Below, one piece after another: positions 1 through 10,506 of a DNA stretch of 64,000 nucleotides. This stretch comes from Zygnema cylindricum (taxonomy: Eukaryota; Streptophyta; Zygnematophyceae; Zygnematales; Zygnemataceae), in assembly GCA_037447655.1 (NCBI GenBank), contig JBBHKE010003326.1:1-64000 (forward strand), read 5' to 3'. Position 1 is the first letter of the stretch. Every line of letters begins with the position of its first letter. The notes under the pieces were generated by a model. That model was not told the origin of the DNA. It ran no database searches and worked only from the letters and a program-made list of their open reading frames with translations. Both the position numbers and the translations under genes were made by a program.

Positions 1-985
1 ACCGGCAAGTCCCCTCTCGGTATCAAACAACCACAAGTCCCAAATCGCCCAAAAAACGAAAGATAGTGCCAACTACCTAACCGGACTACGATTTCCACAA
101 AGGACAAAAGGCAACCAAGATGGCAGTAGGGTCACAATCACATAACAAACAAAGGTTCTCCAAAATAAGGTTTGTTGGAAATTTCTAGGGTTTTTATCAG
201 GAGGCAATACTGAAACAGCAACCTGTCTCCTTTGGCCCCAAACGCCTTATACAACAAAGTTTGTCCAAATTCAGATCCAAAACGTCAACAGAATGCAAGG
301 AGCCAATGAGCGGAGAGCAATTGCTATCGAAGTGACATAGGACAAATAAAGTCGTACCACACTCAGGGCAAAAATTTATACTCCAGACTCCGGCTAAATC
401 CAAAACTGAGAGTTTAAATTGGAACCAGTAATTTACCAAAAATCCTGAATTCGCGCTGGGACACCAGACTTTGACCTAGGGTAATTAATTGACCGAAAGT
501 CAGCTGAACCTGACTGAATTCTTATTCACAGCTAACATCATAATCTAGATGACAATCTAAAAATTTACGTGGCAATCCAAAATGTACCCCCCACGAGGGC
601 TGGCGGAATTTAGTTTTATGTAAAGGAATTGCAATCTTTGAGACGGGAGAACTTGGCCATCTGGCCTCCGTTAAGCGCGAAATAAAGTTCGTCTTGCTCA
701 GTTTGGTAAATACAAGGATCTTGTCCGGCTGGGTGCACTCACTCCTCCATACTTTGATGACCGTATTCCGTAAAAAAAGGCTCGGAAATCCTTGGTAAAA
801 TAAAGGTGTGCCGGAAACTCACTCGAGTTTGACATGGCCGAGTGCCCAACATTTTTCGTTTCTTTTTAGGGTATAGAGTAGTATTTTTTGCTATTAAAGT
901 TTTTTATTGTTTGTAAGGTATAGTTTTAGAATTTAAGTTTTGGGTTGGGTCTGTTTAAGGTTAACGTTCCATCAACCGAAAATTG
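1..985. other. AT-rich stretch, no gene recognised
   Basis: No family motif, splice-bounded exon or repeat copy could be recognised here. Short open frames exist on both strands but none shows a known domain or biased composition. It may be decayed transposon or intergenic sequence. Confidence 0.5.
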
Positions 986-1502
986 AGGTACATCGCAAAT
1001 TGTAATTAGAGTTATGTACGCCAATTTCGTCACCCCGAATTTGATTCTATCACTATAAATAGAGTACATTATTCTAAATTATTCTTCACGTTATTTAGGG
1101 TACTTTTTGAATAAGCGTTAATAAGTTGAATATAGTGCCGTTTTAAATAGTGTGGCGTACTGTCGATGTTGACCGTGCAAAACTGTACTTTACTATGTAA
1201 AAATCTACAAATAATGATTTAGTACATGAAATTTTCATGTGACTCTGTTTTGAGAAACAGGGTAATGCAAACGTCATAATGACGTGAAACTATACGTTTT
1301 GTTAGATTTTAATTTATACTTAATTCACAATTGATAAATCTGCGCCTAAATTTACACCCAAATTAGATTTATTGATAAATTAGAGTAAAATTCCTTTTTG
1401 AAAAAGTTTTATCACACAAATTAGAGTTCATAACTCTAATTATTATTTTTTATTTTTTTTACTCTATTTTTTTCTTTACTCTAATTACGATTCGAGGTGT
1501 AT
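986..1502. mobile_element. M1-family inverted-repeat element, copy 1
   Basis: About 520 bp bounded by imperfect terminal inverted repeats of about 25 bp. The left end reads TACATCGCAAATTGTAATTA and the right end, read in reverse complement, reads ATACACCTCGAATCGTAATT. It has no coding capacity. Much of its interior reappears inverted around 22285-22610, including the block AACGTCATAATGACGTGAAA. Ends of the same style bound the copies at 27053 and 41196. This fits a miniature inverted-repeat transposable element; the superfamily is not assigned. Confidence 0.65.
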
Positions 1503-1636
1503 TTTACAAAAAATCGCGACTATTTCTACCAAACTGTTCTGCTTAATTTGTTTTTATACAAAAAACAACATTAACGAGAATCTTGCCAATACTCCGCAAG
1601 GTTTGGGAGGTAACACTGACCATCGGATGTTCATCT

Positions 1637-2510
1637 TGGAACTTTCAGAGCTCCATAGGTCCTCAGAGTGGGCAGCTCACACCAAGCCCCTAGGATAACC
1701 TTGACCCCTTATAGATTCAACAAGATTAACTGCCTCCTTGGCAGACAATAACTTTGACCAGCTTTATCCCTATGAAGACAAGACTCCCCTGGGTCGATAA
1801 CATAAGGAATGGCTTAATTTGCTCCCTTGAGCAGTAAGTTATCACGGGTCAAAGTTTACCTTTATTATAGAAACACTGTGGGTGAGAGGCTACCTACATA
1901 AGATATTACTAAGTCATAAACCCCTCTCTAAGCCCTCGCCTACTAAAGTACGTCACCAATCAAATCACTGTATCGTACATAAAGGTACCCGTGTCGGAGT
2001 ACTTTTCGTACGCCAATTGTACAACATGGCCAAAGACTTAATGCCTAAAAAATCCAGACTTGTTATAAAATTCTCCGGAGATTATGCAAGCAAATGAGAT
2101 GTCGCCACGTGTCCATTGGTTTCGCGGTGACTCAAAACTGCCAAAACGCCCACTTCGTGATATCGGCTCCTATCGTGGCTGTCTGATCAAAAATGGCTTT
2201 TAATTATAACCGATGAAACAAATGTGCGATATATTTGTTTCGTGTGGTAACCTAATCTGTACTAAACATTAACCGCTTTTATATGCTATGAATTTGTTCA
2301 TTCTGTTAAATGATTTTCCCAATCTGTTTATGTTTAAGTAATTATCACACCTTTTACATCTCAGCACTAGTCTTAGACTACAAGACAATGCTAACGGCTA
2401 CTTTGTCGAACCGCAGGTACCAAGATCAAATCCTGGGTCCGTCAAACCTTTTAGTAAATCTACTAATATTTCGATGCCTGTCTCTCTAGACAGCTTAGGT
2501 AGTCATGGCT
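1637..2510 (-). mobile_element. LTR of copia element B, distal part
   Basis: Outer portion of the 3' LTR of old minus-strand copia element B. Its sequence parallels 14970-15657 over most of its length, and its last 270 bases (read on the minus strand) parallel the end of LTR C at 33330-33559. The proximal portion is at 6991-7127; the two halves were separated by insertion of element A. The TGGCT at 2506-2510 is repeated at 6991-6995, which is A's target-site duplication. Confidence 0.75.
2369..2440 (+). other. tRNA-like module, antisense inside LTR B
   Basis: A TAGNCTA-NN-TAA/GCTAAC block resembling a tRNA A box is followed about 35 bases later by a T-arm-like hairpin with the loop GATCAAAT. 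Equivalent modules occur in LTRs A, C, D and K, always antisense to the element. It does not fold into a full cloverleaf by eye and is not called as a tRNA gene. Confidence 0.4.
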
Positions 2511-2644
2511 TAAAACTTTGTGTGCTCCATTGCCCACATAAATCACAGATCTAAAATAAGCTTATCTAGATGATGCCTACTCCAACTTGATATAATCCCA
2601 AATGAGTGACCCCTTGAAAATCAGAACCCCAATAAAACTTCACC

Positions 2645-3199
2645 CCTGTGAAATAACACTTTCTGTGTGCTCAGTTCTATCACATAATGCAAAGTTAGAA
2701 TGTGAGATTTGGACACATTCACCCACTTTGAATTTCCCTAAGAAATGCAGCCACCCTGGCAGAAAAAAACTCTGACTGACTACACCCTTGTACAGTGTGA
2801 ACTCCCTTAAGTCCGCAGCAAAAAGAATCACTGAAAATGGTCAAAGTAAATTGATAGTTAGGAATGGTCAAAGATGACCTTTTGTAAGGAGCTCACTCGG
2901 AGAGAGGCTGCTACCTACAATAACACTTTCTGTGTGCTCAGTTCCATCACAGAATGCAACAGTTCCATCACAGAATGCAAAGTTGGAATATGAGATTTGG
3001 ACACATTCACCCACTTTAAATTTCCCTAAGAAATGCAGCCACCCTGGCAGGAAAAAAACTCTGACTGACTACACCTTTGTATACTGTGGACTCCCTTGAG
3101 TCGGCAGCAAAAAGAATCACTGAAAATGGTCAAGTAAATTGATAGTTATGAATGGTCAAAGATTACCTTTTGTATAGGAGCTCTCTCACAAAGAGGCTG
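2645..3199. repeat. Tandem duplication of about 275 bp inside an LTR
   Basis: Two successive units share the segments CTGTGTGCTCAGTT, GAGATTTGGACACATTCACC and AAGAAATGCAGCCACC. The second unit also has a small internal repeat of CAGTTCCATCACAGAATGCA. The 5' LTR of the same element has a single unit. Confidence 0.8.
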
Positions 3200-3678
3200 C
3201 TACCTACTAAATTTTCTAAGTCCTATCTCTCTCTAAAACTCTATCTACTGACGTACGGCACCAATCAAATTACTGTGTCGTACAAAAAAGTACATGTACC
3301 GGTGTACTTTCTATACGGCCATCGTACGACATGGCCAAAATGTCGACACGTGCCATGTCGGAATTTGTTCCCGTAATCTCTGGAGTCCCGCAATCCAACG
3401 TTGTCGCGCCACGTGTCACATGACGTGGCGATGACAGTAAAACGACAAAAGTACATACTCCGTGATCGCGGCGCCTATCGTGGCCGTCCGATCAAAACCG
3501 GATACGATTATAGGCGTTGAAAATATACGCGCGGTATTTGTTTCGTGTTCGAAACAAATGCGAGGTATCCGTTTCATATAGTATATTAAAATTGTACAAA
3601 AACTGTATCTATATCCCGTTAAATGAACACTACGTGTAACAAAATAAATATTTATCAAACCAAATACCTACCATTAAT

Positions 3679-3750
3679 CCTAGACTTATACGTTAAGGCT
3701 ACCAGCTAATTTGATGGACGGCAGGTTCTCGGATCAAATCCCGGGTCCGT
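3679..3750 (+). other. tRNA-like module, antisense in 3' LTR A
   Basis: TAGACTTATACGTTAAGGC resembles a Pol III A box. The downstream T-arm-like hairpin around GGATCAAATCCCGGG resembles a B box. The 5' LTR copy is at 6710-6782. The orientation is opposite to the element. Confidence 0.4.
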
Positions 3751-3957
3751 CAAATATTTTAGGTAACTCTATCAAGATTTGCCTTCCTGTCCTCTTTGGA
3801 CAGCCTAGGCAGCCATGGATCTAACTCCTCCTCAAGTCTTCAGTGATTGCGACAAGTGTGGGGACTTGAGTGAAGAGTTAGAGGCAAGCTATCAATGTCT
3901 CCTCTTTTGGCTTTTATTTTACAATCTCTAAACCTACAAAATACTTAAATTTCAACA

Positions 3958-3972
3958 CTCCCCTTATTTTCT
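3958..3972 (-). other. Polypurine tract of element A
   Basis: On the minus strand AGAAAATAAGGGGAG sits directly before the TGTTGAAA start of the 3' LTR, the position and composition expected for the plus-strand primer. Confidence 0.7.
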
Positions 3973-4015
3973 AGTCTACTTTACTTTCAACTCCCTTCAA
4001 AAAAAACAAATACAT

Positions 4016-4465
4016 TTATATATATATTTTCCTTTCCTTTTGACTTTTTTCTTCATAAAGCTTCAAGCGAATACCTTTATATTTAAGAAAGTGTATAAGA
4101 TGACCAAAAATAATTTCATCTTGTCGATCATACATTTTATTTTGCATGCCACTTTTCAAAAATCCGAGCAAAGATTTTATCCACCTCCTCCCCTTTTCAT
4201 CCAACCAAAATCCACTTTCCCTTTTCCATTTCCAACAATCAGCCCCATCCCCAATTTGCAACACATACTCAGATGCTAACCCTTTTACAGGCACACCTTT
4301 ATAGAGGGTATCACTCCCATTAGTGATGTCAAAACCATTACCCCCCAAATTTATCCTTAAATCAAGAGTCCCCTCTAAGTTCCTCGTAAAATCTACATCT
4401 TCCGAACTCATATTTTTATCCATGATTCTCACCCAATTTTCTGAACTTTCCTTACTCTCTCCCAT
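4016..4465 (-). CDS. 149-codon frame of unknown function in element A
   Basis: Open frame downstream of the Gag frame in element A. It begins MGESKESSENWVRIM, is rich in Trp, Lys and Glu, and has no motif I can assign. There is no protease DTG/DSG motif and no integrase or RT motif. It lies between Gag and the polypurine tract, where pol would be in an autonomous copia. It could be the decayed or replaced 3' end of gag, an acquired host fragment, or a chance frame in purine-biased DNA. No homologous frame was seen in element D. Confidence 0.35.
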   Translation of the reverse strand: MGESKESSENWVRIMDKNMSSEDVDFTRNLEGTLDLRINLGGNGFDITNGSDTLYKGVPVKGLASEYVLQIGDGADCWKWKRESGFWLDEKGRRWIKSLLGFLKSGMQNKMYDRQDEIIFGHLIHFLKYKGIRLKLYEEKSQKERKIYI

Positions 4466-4669
4466 GGAATTCTTTCCACTATCACTTTATAAATTTATTC
4501 CCAATAAATATTTCTCCTCCCCTTTACCTTTCATTAAATATTCCTCTTCTCCCCTATCCTTTAGAACCCCTTCTAGTTTCACGTCTCCCCTTTCCTCGGA
4601 ATCCATTGAAGTCTCCCTTTCCAACCAGTTTTTTGTTTCCAAAATATCTATGAAACTATCCTCAATATT

Positions 4670-5588
4670 TTAAACTCCCTCAAGTATTTCCTCTCGCTTT
4701 ACTTCCCTTATACCTCCAAAAGCACACTGTTGCTTACGTGGAATTTCTGTGTGCTTTTCTCTCTTCCCCATACTACCGATGCGGAGAAGCTCCAACATAT
4801 CTTCATCCTTTTTCTCCTCTTCCCCTTCTTCCCCCTCATCCACATTCCAACTTCTAAGTTCTTTCAAAAAGGGCATTCCTCTAAATAATGACCCGGTTCC
4901 CTACAAAAGAAGCAAACCCATTTTTTCAAAGCTCTCGTTTCTTTTCCTCTCCATCTCTTTCTACCAAAGTTCCGATAAGGTATACCTTTGTCTTTCTTCC
5001 TCTCTTCACGCTTCCACAATCACCGCCAGCTGTAAATGCATTCACTCTGTCACTTCCCCTACGAAGCTCCAAAGCGCTTTCCCTCACAAGAATTATCTCC
5101 ATGGTAAAGCTCCAAGTCCATGAGGAGCCATCCATTTCCTGCATACCACAAATGATGTTTTCGTACTCATCTGGGAGTTTCATAAATAGTGTATTAATCT
5201 TCCTCTCCTCAGAATCTACATATTCCGCACTAGCAAGCTCAACATATAGCGCAGCAATGTCATTGCAAAACTCTATCATGCTACCGCCTTTATAAACATA
5301 GGCCTTTATTTCCTGTTTTACTAATTGCTGCCTTTGAATAGTCTCACTCTTATAAATCTGACTTAGTGCTTCCCATATCTCTGAAGACTTGGTTAGACTT
5401 AAAAGAGTGATAGCTATCGACTTAGACACATATCTAAGTATGAGATGTTTTGCTATAGTGTTTTTGTATTCCCATATTTTTCTGTCATTTTCTTCAGTTT
5501 TAATCCCTACATGTGGTACCATAGCTGAGAGCCTAGCTCCCCTCACCATAGGTGTTCCTTTTTCCTTCTCCCCTATTTCCCCATCCAC
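4670..5588 (-). pseudogene. Gag polyprotein of element A (frameshifted)
   Basis: A 220-codon frame (5588 to 4926) is a copia Gag of the UBN2 type. It contains WEYKNTIAKHLILRYV, EIWEALSQIYKSETIQRQQL and the stretch MKLPDEYENIICGMQEMDG, all typical of plant copia capsid. A one-base frame change near 4930 is needed to continue into the zinc knuckle CFFCREPGHYLEEC (pattern CX2CX4HX4C, about 4880-4925) and the acidic tail that runs to 4670. Gag forms the particle that packages element RNA in the cytoplasm. The homologous Gag of D at 9834-10079 shares AYTYKGGSM-like and LIMKLLDS-like blocks. Whether the frame change is a decay mutation or an authentic shift is not decidable here. Confidence 0.75.
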
Positions 5589-5805
5589 GGAAAGGTTTTT
5601 CCCTTCACCTTCCGTTGCATCTAAACTTCGGTTGATAATCTGGGCAGCCTCAAATGATTCTCCATTTTAAGCTCCTCCAAAGCCAAGTGGCTGAGATCTC
5701 ACTTGTCCCGAAACAATTCCCCATAAGTGATTGTCGAAAAGCAATCCCTCCATCATAAATCCCCAATAAGGGAAGCATGTTCCATCAAACATAGGCACCC
5801 TAGAT

Positions 5806-5820
5806 GGTGGGCCCATAACC
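5806..5820 (-). other. Primer-binding site of A: half-tRNA-iMet type
   Basis: On the minus strand GGTTATGGGCCCACC directly follows the 5' LTR end. It is complementary to the anticodon stem-loop of initiator tRNA-Met (anticodon CAU inside GGGCCCATAACC), not to the tRNA 3' end. The same site occurs in D (9344-9357) and G (59095-59108). This is the priming mode known for Drosophila copia and yeast Ty5, which use a cleaved 5' half of initiator tRNA. Confidence 0.85.
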
Positions 5821-6990
5821 TGAAACTCTGTGTGCTCCATTGCCCACAGAAATCTAAAAGAAGCTAATCTAGGTAATGCCTACTCCAACTTGATATAAAC
5901 CCAAATGACTGACCCCTTGACAATCAGAACCCCAATAAAACTTCACCCCTATGAAATAACATTTTTTGTGTGCTCAGTTCCATCACAAAATGCAATGTTA
6001 GAATATGAGATTTGGACACATTCACCCACTTTGACTTTCCCTAAGAAATGCAGCCACCCTAGCTGACAAAAACTCAGACCGACTACACCTCTGTGTAGTG
6101 TAGACTTCCATGAGTCTGCAGCAAAAAGAATCACTAAAATTGGTCAAGTAAATTGATAGTTAGGAATGGTCAAATATGAACTTTTGTATAGGAGCTCTCT
6201 CGGAGAGAGGCTACTACCTACTAAATTTTCTAAGTCCTATCTCTCTCTAAAACTCTATAAACTGACGTACGACACCAATCAAATTACTGTGTCGAACAAA
6301 AAAGTACATGTGCCGGTGTACTTTCTGTACGGCCATCGTATGACACGGCCAAAATGTCGACACGTGTCATATCGGAATTTGTTCCCGTAATCTTCGGAGT
6401 TGCCGCAATCCAACGTTGTCGCGCCACATGTCACATGACGTGGGGATGACAGTAAAACAACAAAAGTACATATTCCGTGATCGCGGCGCCTATCGTGGTC
6501 GTCCGATCAAAATTGGATACAACTATAAGCGTTGAAAATATACGCGCGGTATTTGTTTCGTGTTCGAAACAAATGCGAGGTATCTGTTTCATATAGTGCA
6601 TTAAAATCGTACAAAAACTGTATCTATGCATCACGTATCTATATCCCCTTAAATGAACTAGTCTACGCGTAACAAAATAAATATTTATCAAACTAAATAC
6701 CTACCATTAATCCTAGACTTATAGGTTAGGGCTACCAGCTAATTTGACGGACGGTAGGTACTCGGATCAAATCCCGGATCCGTCAAATATTTTAGGTAAC
6801 TCTATCAAGATTTGCCTTCCTGTCCTCTTTGGACAGCCTAGGCAGCCATGGATCTAACTCCTCCTCAATTCTTCAATGACTACGACAAATGTGGGGACTT
6901 GAGCGAAGAGTTAGAGGCAAGCTGTCAATGTCTCCTCTTTTGGCTTTTATTTTATAATCTCTAGACCTATTAAATACTTAAATTTAAACA
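5821..6990 (-). repeat. 5' LTR of element A
   Basis: 1170 bp, starting TGTTTAAATT on the minus strand at 6990 and ending CAGAGTTTCA at 5821. It aligns with 2511-3957 apart from that copy's internal duplication. Substitutions are visible every few tens of bases, so the insertion is not recent. Confidence 0.8.
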
Positions 6991-7127
6991 TGGCTCTAGC
7001 TCCCTTTCTAGCCTTCATTGACTACAGAAACTAAAAGGGTTAGAGAGAGGAGTTAGAGGCAGACTGCCTCAGTTTCTTTTCTGCTTTTATGTCACAGTCT
7101 ATACCTTAAAAATATCTAAAGAAAACA
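6991..7127 (-). mobile_element. LTR of copia element B, proximal part
   Basis: Reads TGTTTTCTTTAGATATTT from 7127 on the minus strand, matching the start of the LTR at 15657. It continues at 2510 across element A. Coding remnants of B lie directly to the right. Confidence 0.75.
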
Positions 7128-8438
7128 TAATTTTCTACGATCCCATTATTTTCTACTCACCTTTTAATGTAAGACCACACTTTTTTTAGAGAATTAACTT
7201 CGGGGAAGGTACAGGTTTGGCATTCATATCTGCAACCATCGCACTATCGGGTTTATATTCTAAGTTTATTATCTTGTTTTCTACCTTCTCTCTAACAAAG
7301 CTAAGTCTAATGTCCACATGTTTGGCTTTGAAGTGATGTTTGGGATTGGCAGCAATGAAAATGGTTGCCTGATTATCACAAAAGATTTTTTGCACACCAC
7401 TTCTAACATGTTTTAGTTCACCAAGCAGAGACTTCACCCACATCAATTTTTTCTAGTAGATCAAGAGGCCACATACTCAACCTCCATTGTGGACTTAGCA
7501 ACAACCTTTTGTTGTTTACTACTCCAACAGCAAGCCCTTTCACCCACATACAATACATATCCAGAAGTACATCTCCTCATAAAAGCATCCTCATAACTTG
7601 CATCACTCTAAGTGGTGATGTCAGTATTGTCCCCACCCTAATGCAACCATAAATCTCTTGTCGCTATGAGATATCTAAAGACTCACTTAGCTGCTTCCCA
7701 ATCTTTGTTAATGGGAGCATTCAAACTCTTACTTAGTAGTCCTACAGCCGCAGCTATATCCGGTCGAGTACAATTCATAAAATAGATTAGGTTGCCCACT
7801 ACTTGTCTATAAGGAATGGAAGGCATGAACTTCTTCTCTTCAAGGCCTAACTCATTATCCAAGATTATAACTCTTTTTTCCACACTCCTCTCACTTCCCA
7901 TCTTTAGCTCCATTGGACTTGTAGAACAATTCGCTTTTTCTATTTAAATTTTTTCAAGATGTTCCTAATGGCGTCTTTTTGAGTGAGTTTGATTATTTAT
8001 CTATCTCTATCTCTCTCTACCTGAATTCTCAAAATATATCTTGCCTCTCCCATATCTTTCTTCTTAAACCTCCCCTTTAGACACGTTTTCGGTTTATTAG
8101 TTTTGTCCATAGATTTAGTTAAAACAAACAAATCATCAACTTAAATTGCAATAAAAATAATACCTTCCTCATCTTCAAACAGGTAAATAGAACAATCTCA
8201 GTTGATCCTAATATATCCCAGACTTGTAAGAAAATCATCAAGTTTCTTGTTTCATTGTCGGGGCGCGTGTTTTAGGCCATAGAGAGATTTGATTAACCGG
8301 CATACCTTATTTTTTCTCCTAGTTCCAAGAAACCTTCAAGTTGTCCCGTGAATATCTCTTCTTCTAGCTCTCCATGAAAGAAGGTCGTATTGATGTCCAT
8401 CTAGTACACCTCCATGTCTTCTGCTGCCGTAGTAAATC
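7128..8438 (-). pseudogene. Copia RT/RNase H remnant of element B
   Basis: Minus-strand remnants in order: the RT start with HGELEEEIF-like residues near 8340-8400, a block IPYRQVVGNLIYFMNCTRPD (7683-7913), and the RNase H end MMWVKSLLGELKHVRSGVQ with FCDNQATIFIAANPKHHFKA (7186-7446). These are standard Ty1/copia pol C-terminal motifs. Stops and frame changes separate the blocks. Pol would copy element RNA into DNA in the cytoplasmic particle, but this copy is dead. The upstream part of B ends abruptly at 8438 where element D begins. Confidence 0.85.
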
Positions 8439-9343
8439 TATTGAAAAGAAGTAATTAATATTCACTTAATAATTTAGAATCTAGAGTGAAGTGAGAGAGA
8501 GAGTCACCATGGCTGCCGCCATAGTCAGAAAGAAAGAGGCAGACAAGTAGACGGATTGATATATTGCCAAAATGTTGCCCTAAACTAAATTTGAACCTAG
8601 GTTTCCGAAGAATTATATATATGTACGCCTTAACCATTATGGCATTAATGAAACCATAGTAATCAGTTCGCTATTTAATTTAAGTATTACCCAAACGTCA
8701 CTTTCATTAAAACAAACCAAAATTGACGAAACGGCATTTATAGTCAAACAACCCTCGCGGACGCCAATCTAACCGTGTAACATACATGATCGGACGGACG
8801 TCCTCGCCCCCGCCAAACCCGAATGAATCTTTGGCGGCTTTCAAACATAGCGGCGTGCTGTGCCACGTGGCCCTATATCATTGGACGTCGGAAAAGATGG
8901 GAGGAGGGAGGAGGGAGGATGGCTCCCATGTTGATAAGTGTCAACCAGAAGGCCATGTTGTACAATGGCCGTACAAGTAGTGAAATTGGCCACTGTACCT
9001 TCTTGTACTATACACCCTTTTGATTAGCAGAGGGTAGAGTAGTAAGTAGTTGTGAGAAGGAGTTAAAAGACTTAGCGTGTTTGAGGCGCCTCTCTCCAGG
9101 TGACCTTTTGTATTTATAGGCCATCTTTGGCTAGCCAAAACTTACTGTTAAGGGGAGCAAATTTAGTGATTTTTTTTTGCGTTTGACCTAGGAGAGTCTT
9201 GTCCTCACAGGGATGAGGGTCGTCAGGATATTTGTTTGCCTAGGCGGCATTTATTCAGTGGGAAAGTGAAAGGGTTAATTATTATCCTAGAGGTTTTACA
9301 TAGGCTGCTCATTTTGTGGGTTAATGGAGACCACATAATTTTA
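8439..9343 (+). repeat. 5' LTR of element D
   Basis: 905 bp. Aligns with 13915-14747 from the TNTTGAAAA start to the GGTTAATGGAGACCAC end. The first dinucleotide is TA instead of TG. A tRNA-like antisense module lies at 8590-8645 (AATGGTTAAGGCGTA then CCTAGGTTCAAATTT on the minus strand). Confidence 0.85.
8590..8645 (-). other. tRNA-like A-box/B-box module in LTR D
   Basis: Minus strand: CCATAATGGTTAAGGCG (A-box-like, as in Leu/Ser tRNAs) followed by CCTAGGTTCAAATTTAG (B-box and T-arm-like). The 3' LTR copy at 14056-14112 has a better preserved B box, GGTTCAAATCTGG. It is antisense to the element. Confidence 0.45.
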
Positions 9344-9357
9344 AGTTATGGGCCCAC
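9344..9357 (+). other. Primer-binding site of D: half-tRNA-iMet type
   Basis: AGTTATGGGCCCACC begins right after the 5' LTR; only the first base differs from the site in A. It is complementary to the initiator tRNA-Met anticodon arm. Confidence 0.8.
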
Positions 9358-9449
9358 CCTCTAGGGTGCCCATATTTAATGGATCACACTTTCTTTATTA
9401 AGAAATGTTGATGGAGGGAGAACTTTTTGAGAAGCACCTATAGGGCATA

Positions 9450-10440
9450 GTGTCCGGGCAAATTCGATGCCCACCTCCACCTGGGTTGGGAGGAACTTGT
9501 TTTTCTAGCACCTCCGTCACAACAACTGTTAAAACATCAACCACCATCACGATCGATGACGAGGAATGGGAGGAAATAATCATGGAAGGAGAAAAGGGAG
9601 GAGTTGCTTCTCGAGAGACTCCATTGTCAAGGACGATACCGTCAACAATAACACCAGTGACAGGGAGTCAGACCGAACGGTCAGAATATGAAAATTGGAA
9701 CTATAAAGACAAGGTGGCTAAGCTCTTAATTCTCAAAAGTGTAGAGAAGGGTATTTCTGACATTCCCCTTATGCATGTTTGATCTTCCTCTTAGATTTGG
9801 GCATCTCTAGTAAACAAATATAAGAGTGGGTCGTTGCAGCAGCAACAGCTGGCAGAAAATAAGATTTCAGCTTATACTTACAAGGGAGGAAGTATGAATG
9901 ATTATTGCAATGACTTAGGAGCATTATTCGGAGAACTAGACAGCACAAATAACTCAGGGTCTGAGAGACAAAGAGTAAATACATTAATAATGAAACTACT
10001 TGATAGTATGAGAATATCATTAATCGGTTGTATGATCTTGGTGATAGCAATTAGAATTAGGATGATACAGTGGGGATGATTTTAGTGAAAGAGAGTACCA
10101 TAGAACTTAGGAGAGGAATCTGAGTGTTCAAGCATTGGCTGCAGGATCTGATTGGCGAAAGCGTGATGAGGAAAAAGGAAAGGATCCTTATCAAAACTTT
10201 GGAGGATAACGACAACCAGGTGGCAGATTTGATCGACAGGGGAGAGGAGCTCCTCGAGGTGGATTATGTCACTACTGCAAGAAACCGGGACATTATATGG
10301 TAGATTGTGTCAAACTTGCAGATCTCCTACTGAAAGATGGACAAGGTTTCTCAAAAGATGGAGGAAAGAAAAAGCCTTTTCTAACTCAAGTTCATGACGA
10401 GGAAGAAGATGACGTAACCGAAATGGAACAGGAGCTTGAA
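9450..10440 (+). pseudogene. Gag of element D (broken)
   Basis: Two open pieces, 9450-9782 and 9834-10079, carry the copia Gag core (YENWNYKDKVAKLLIL, LQQQQLAENKISAYTYKGGS, DYCNDLGALFGELDS). They are separated by stops near 9782. A zinc knuckle CHYCKKPGHYMVDC (CX2CX4HX4C) follows at about 10268-10310 with an acidic tail beyond it. It is homologous to the Gag of A in the same order. Role by family: capsid and RNA packaging. Confidence 0.8.
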
Positions 10441-10506
10441 GAGCTTCTCTATAAACCAAAAACCACATAGACGCATGCAGATATTCTATTTAGACGAAAG
10501 TGTGGT

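Larger units (their letters stand above)
2511..3957 (-). repeat. 3' LTR of element A
   Basis: 1447 bp against 1170 bp for the 5' LTR. The excess is explained by an internal tandem duplication of about 275 bp (about 2645-2918 and 2919-3199). Copy 1 of the unit carries the AATAACACTTTCTGTGTGCT block, and it recurs at about 2920. The terminal TG is mutated to TA at 2511. Confidence 0.8.
2511..6990 (-). mobile_element. Gag-only copia-type LTR element A
   Basis: Complete minus-strand LTR element of 4480 bp nested in LTR B. The 5' LTR is 5821-6990 and begins TGTTTAAATT; the 3' LTR is 2511-3957 and begins TGTTGAAATT. The primer-binding site abuts the 5' LTR and a purine-rich tract abuts the 3' LTR. 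The 5-bp target duplication TGGCT flanks it (2506-2510 and 6991-6995). The interior is only about 1.9 kb and encodes a Gag relative plus an unidentified frame; no protease, integrase, RT or RNase H was found. This matches the non-autonomous class known as TR-GAG. Mobilisation must have relied on proteins supplied by relatives, an inference from missing pol. Confidence 0.85.

Noticed and set aside
8590-8645. Possible functional tRNA gene
   Set aside because: Only A-box- and B-box-like parts; no acceptor stem pairing could be built by eye, so it is listed as a tRNA-like module only.
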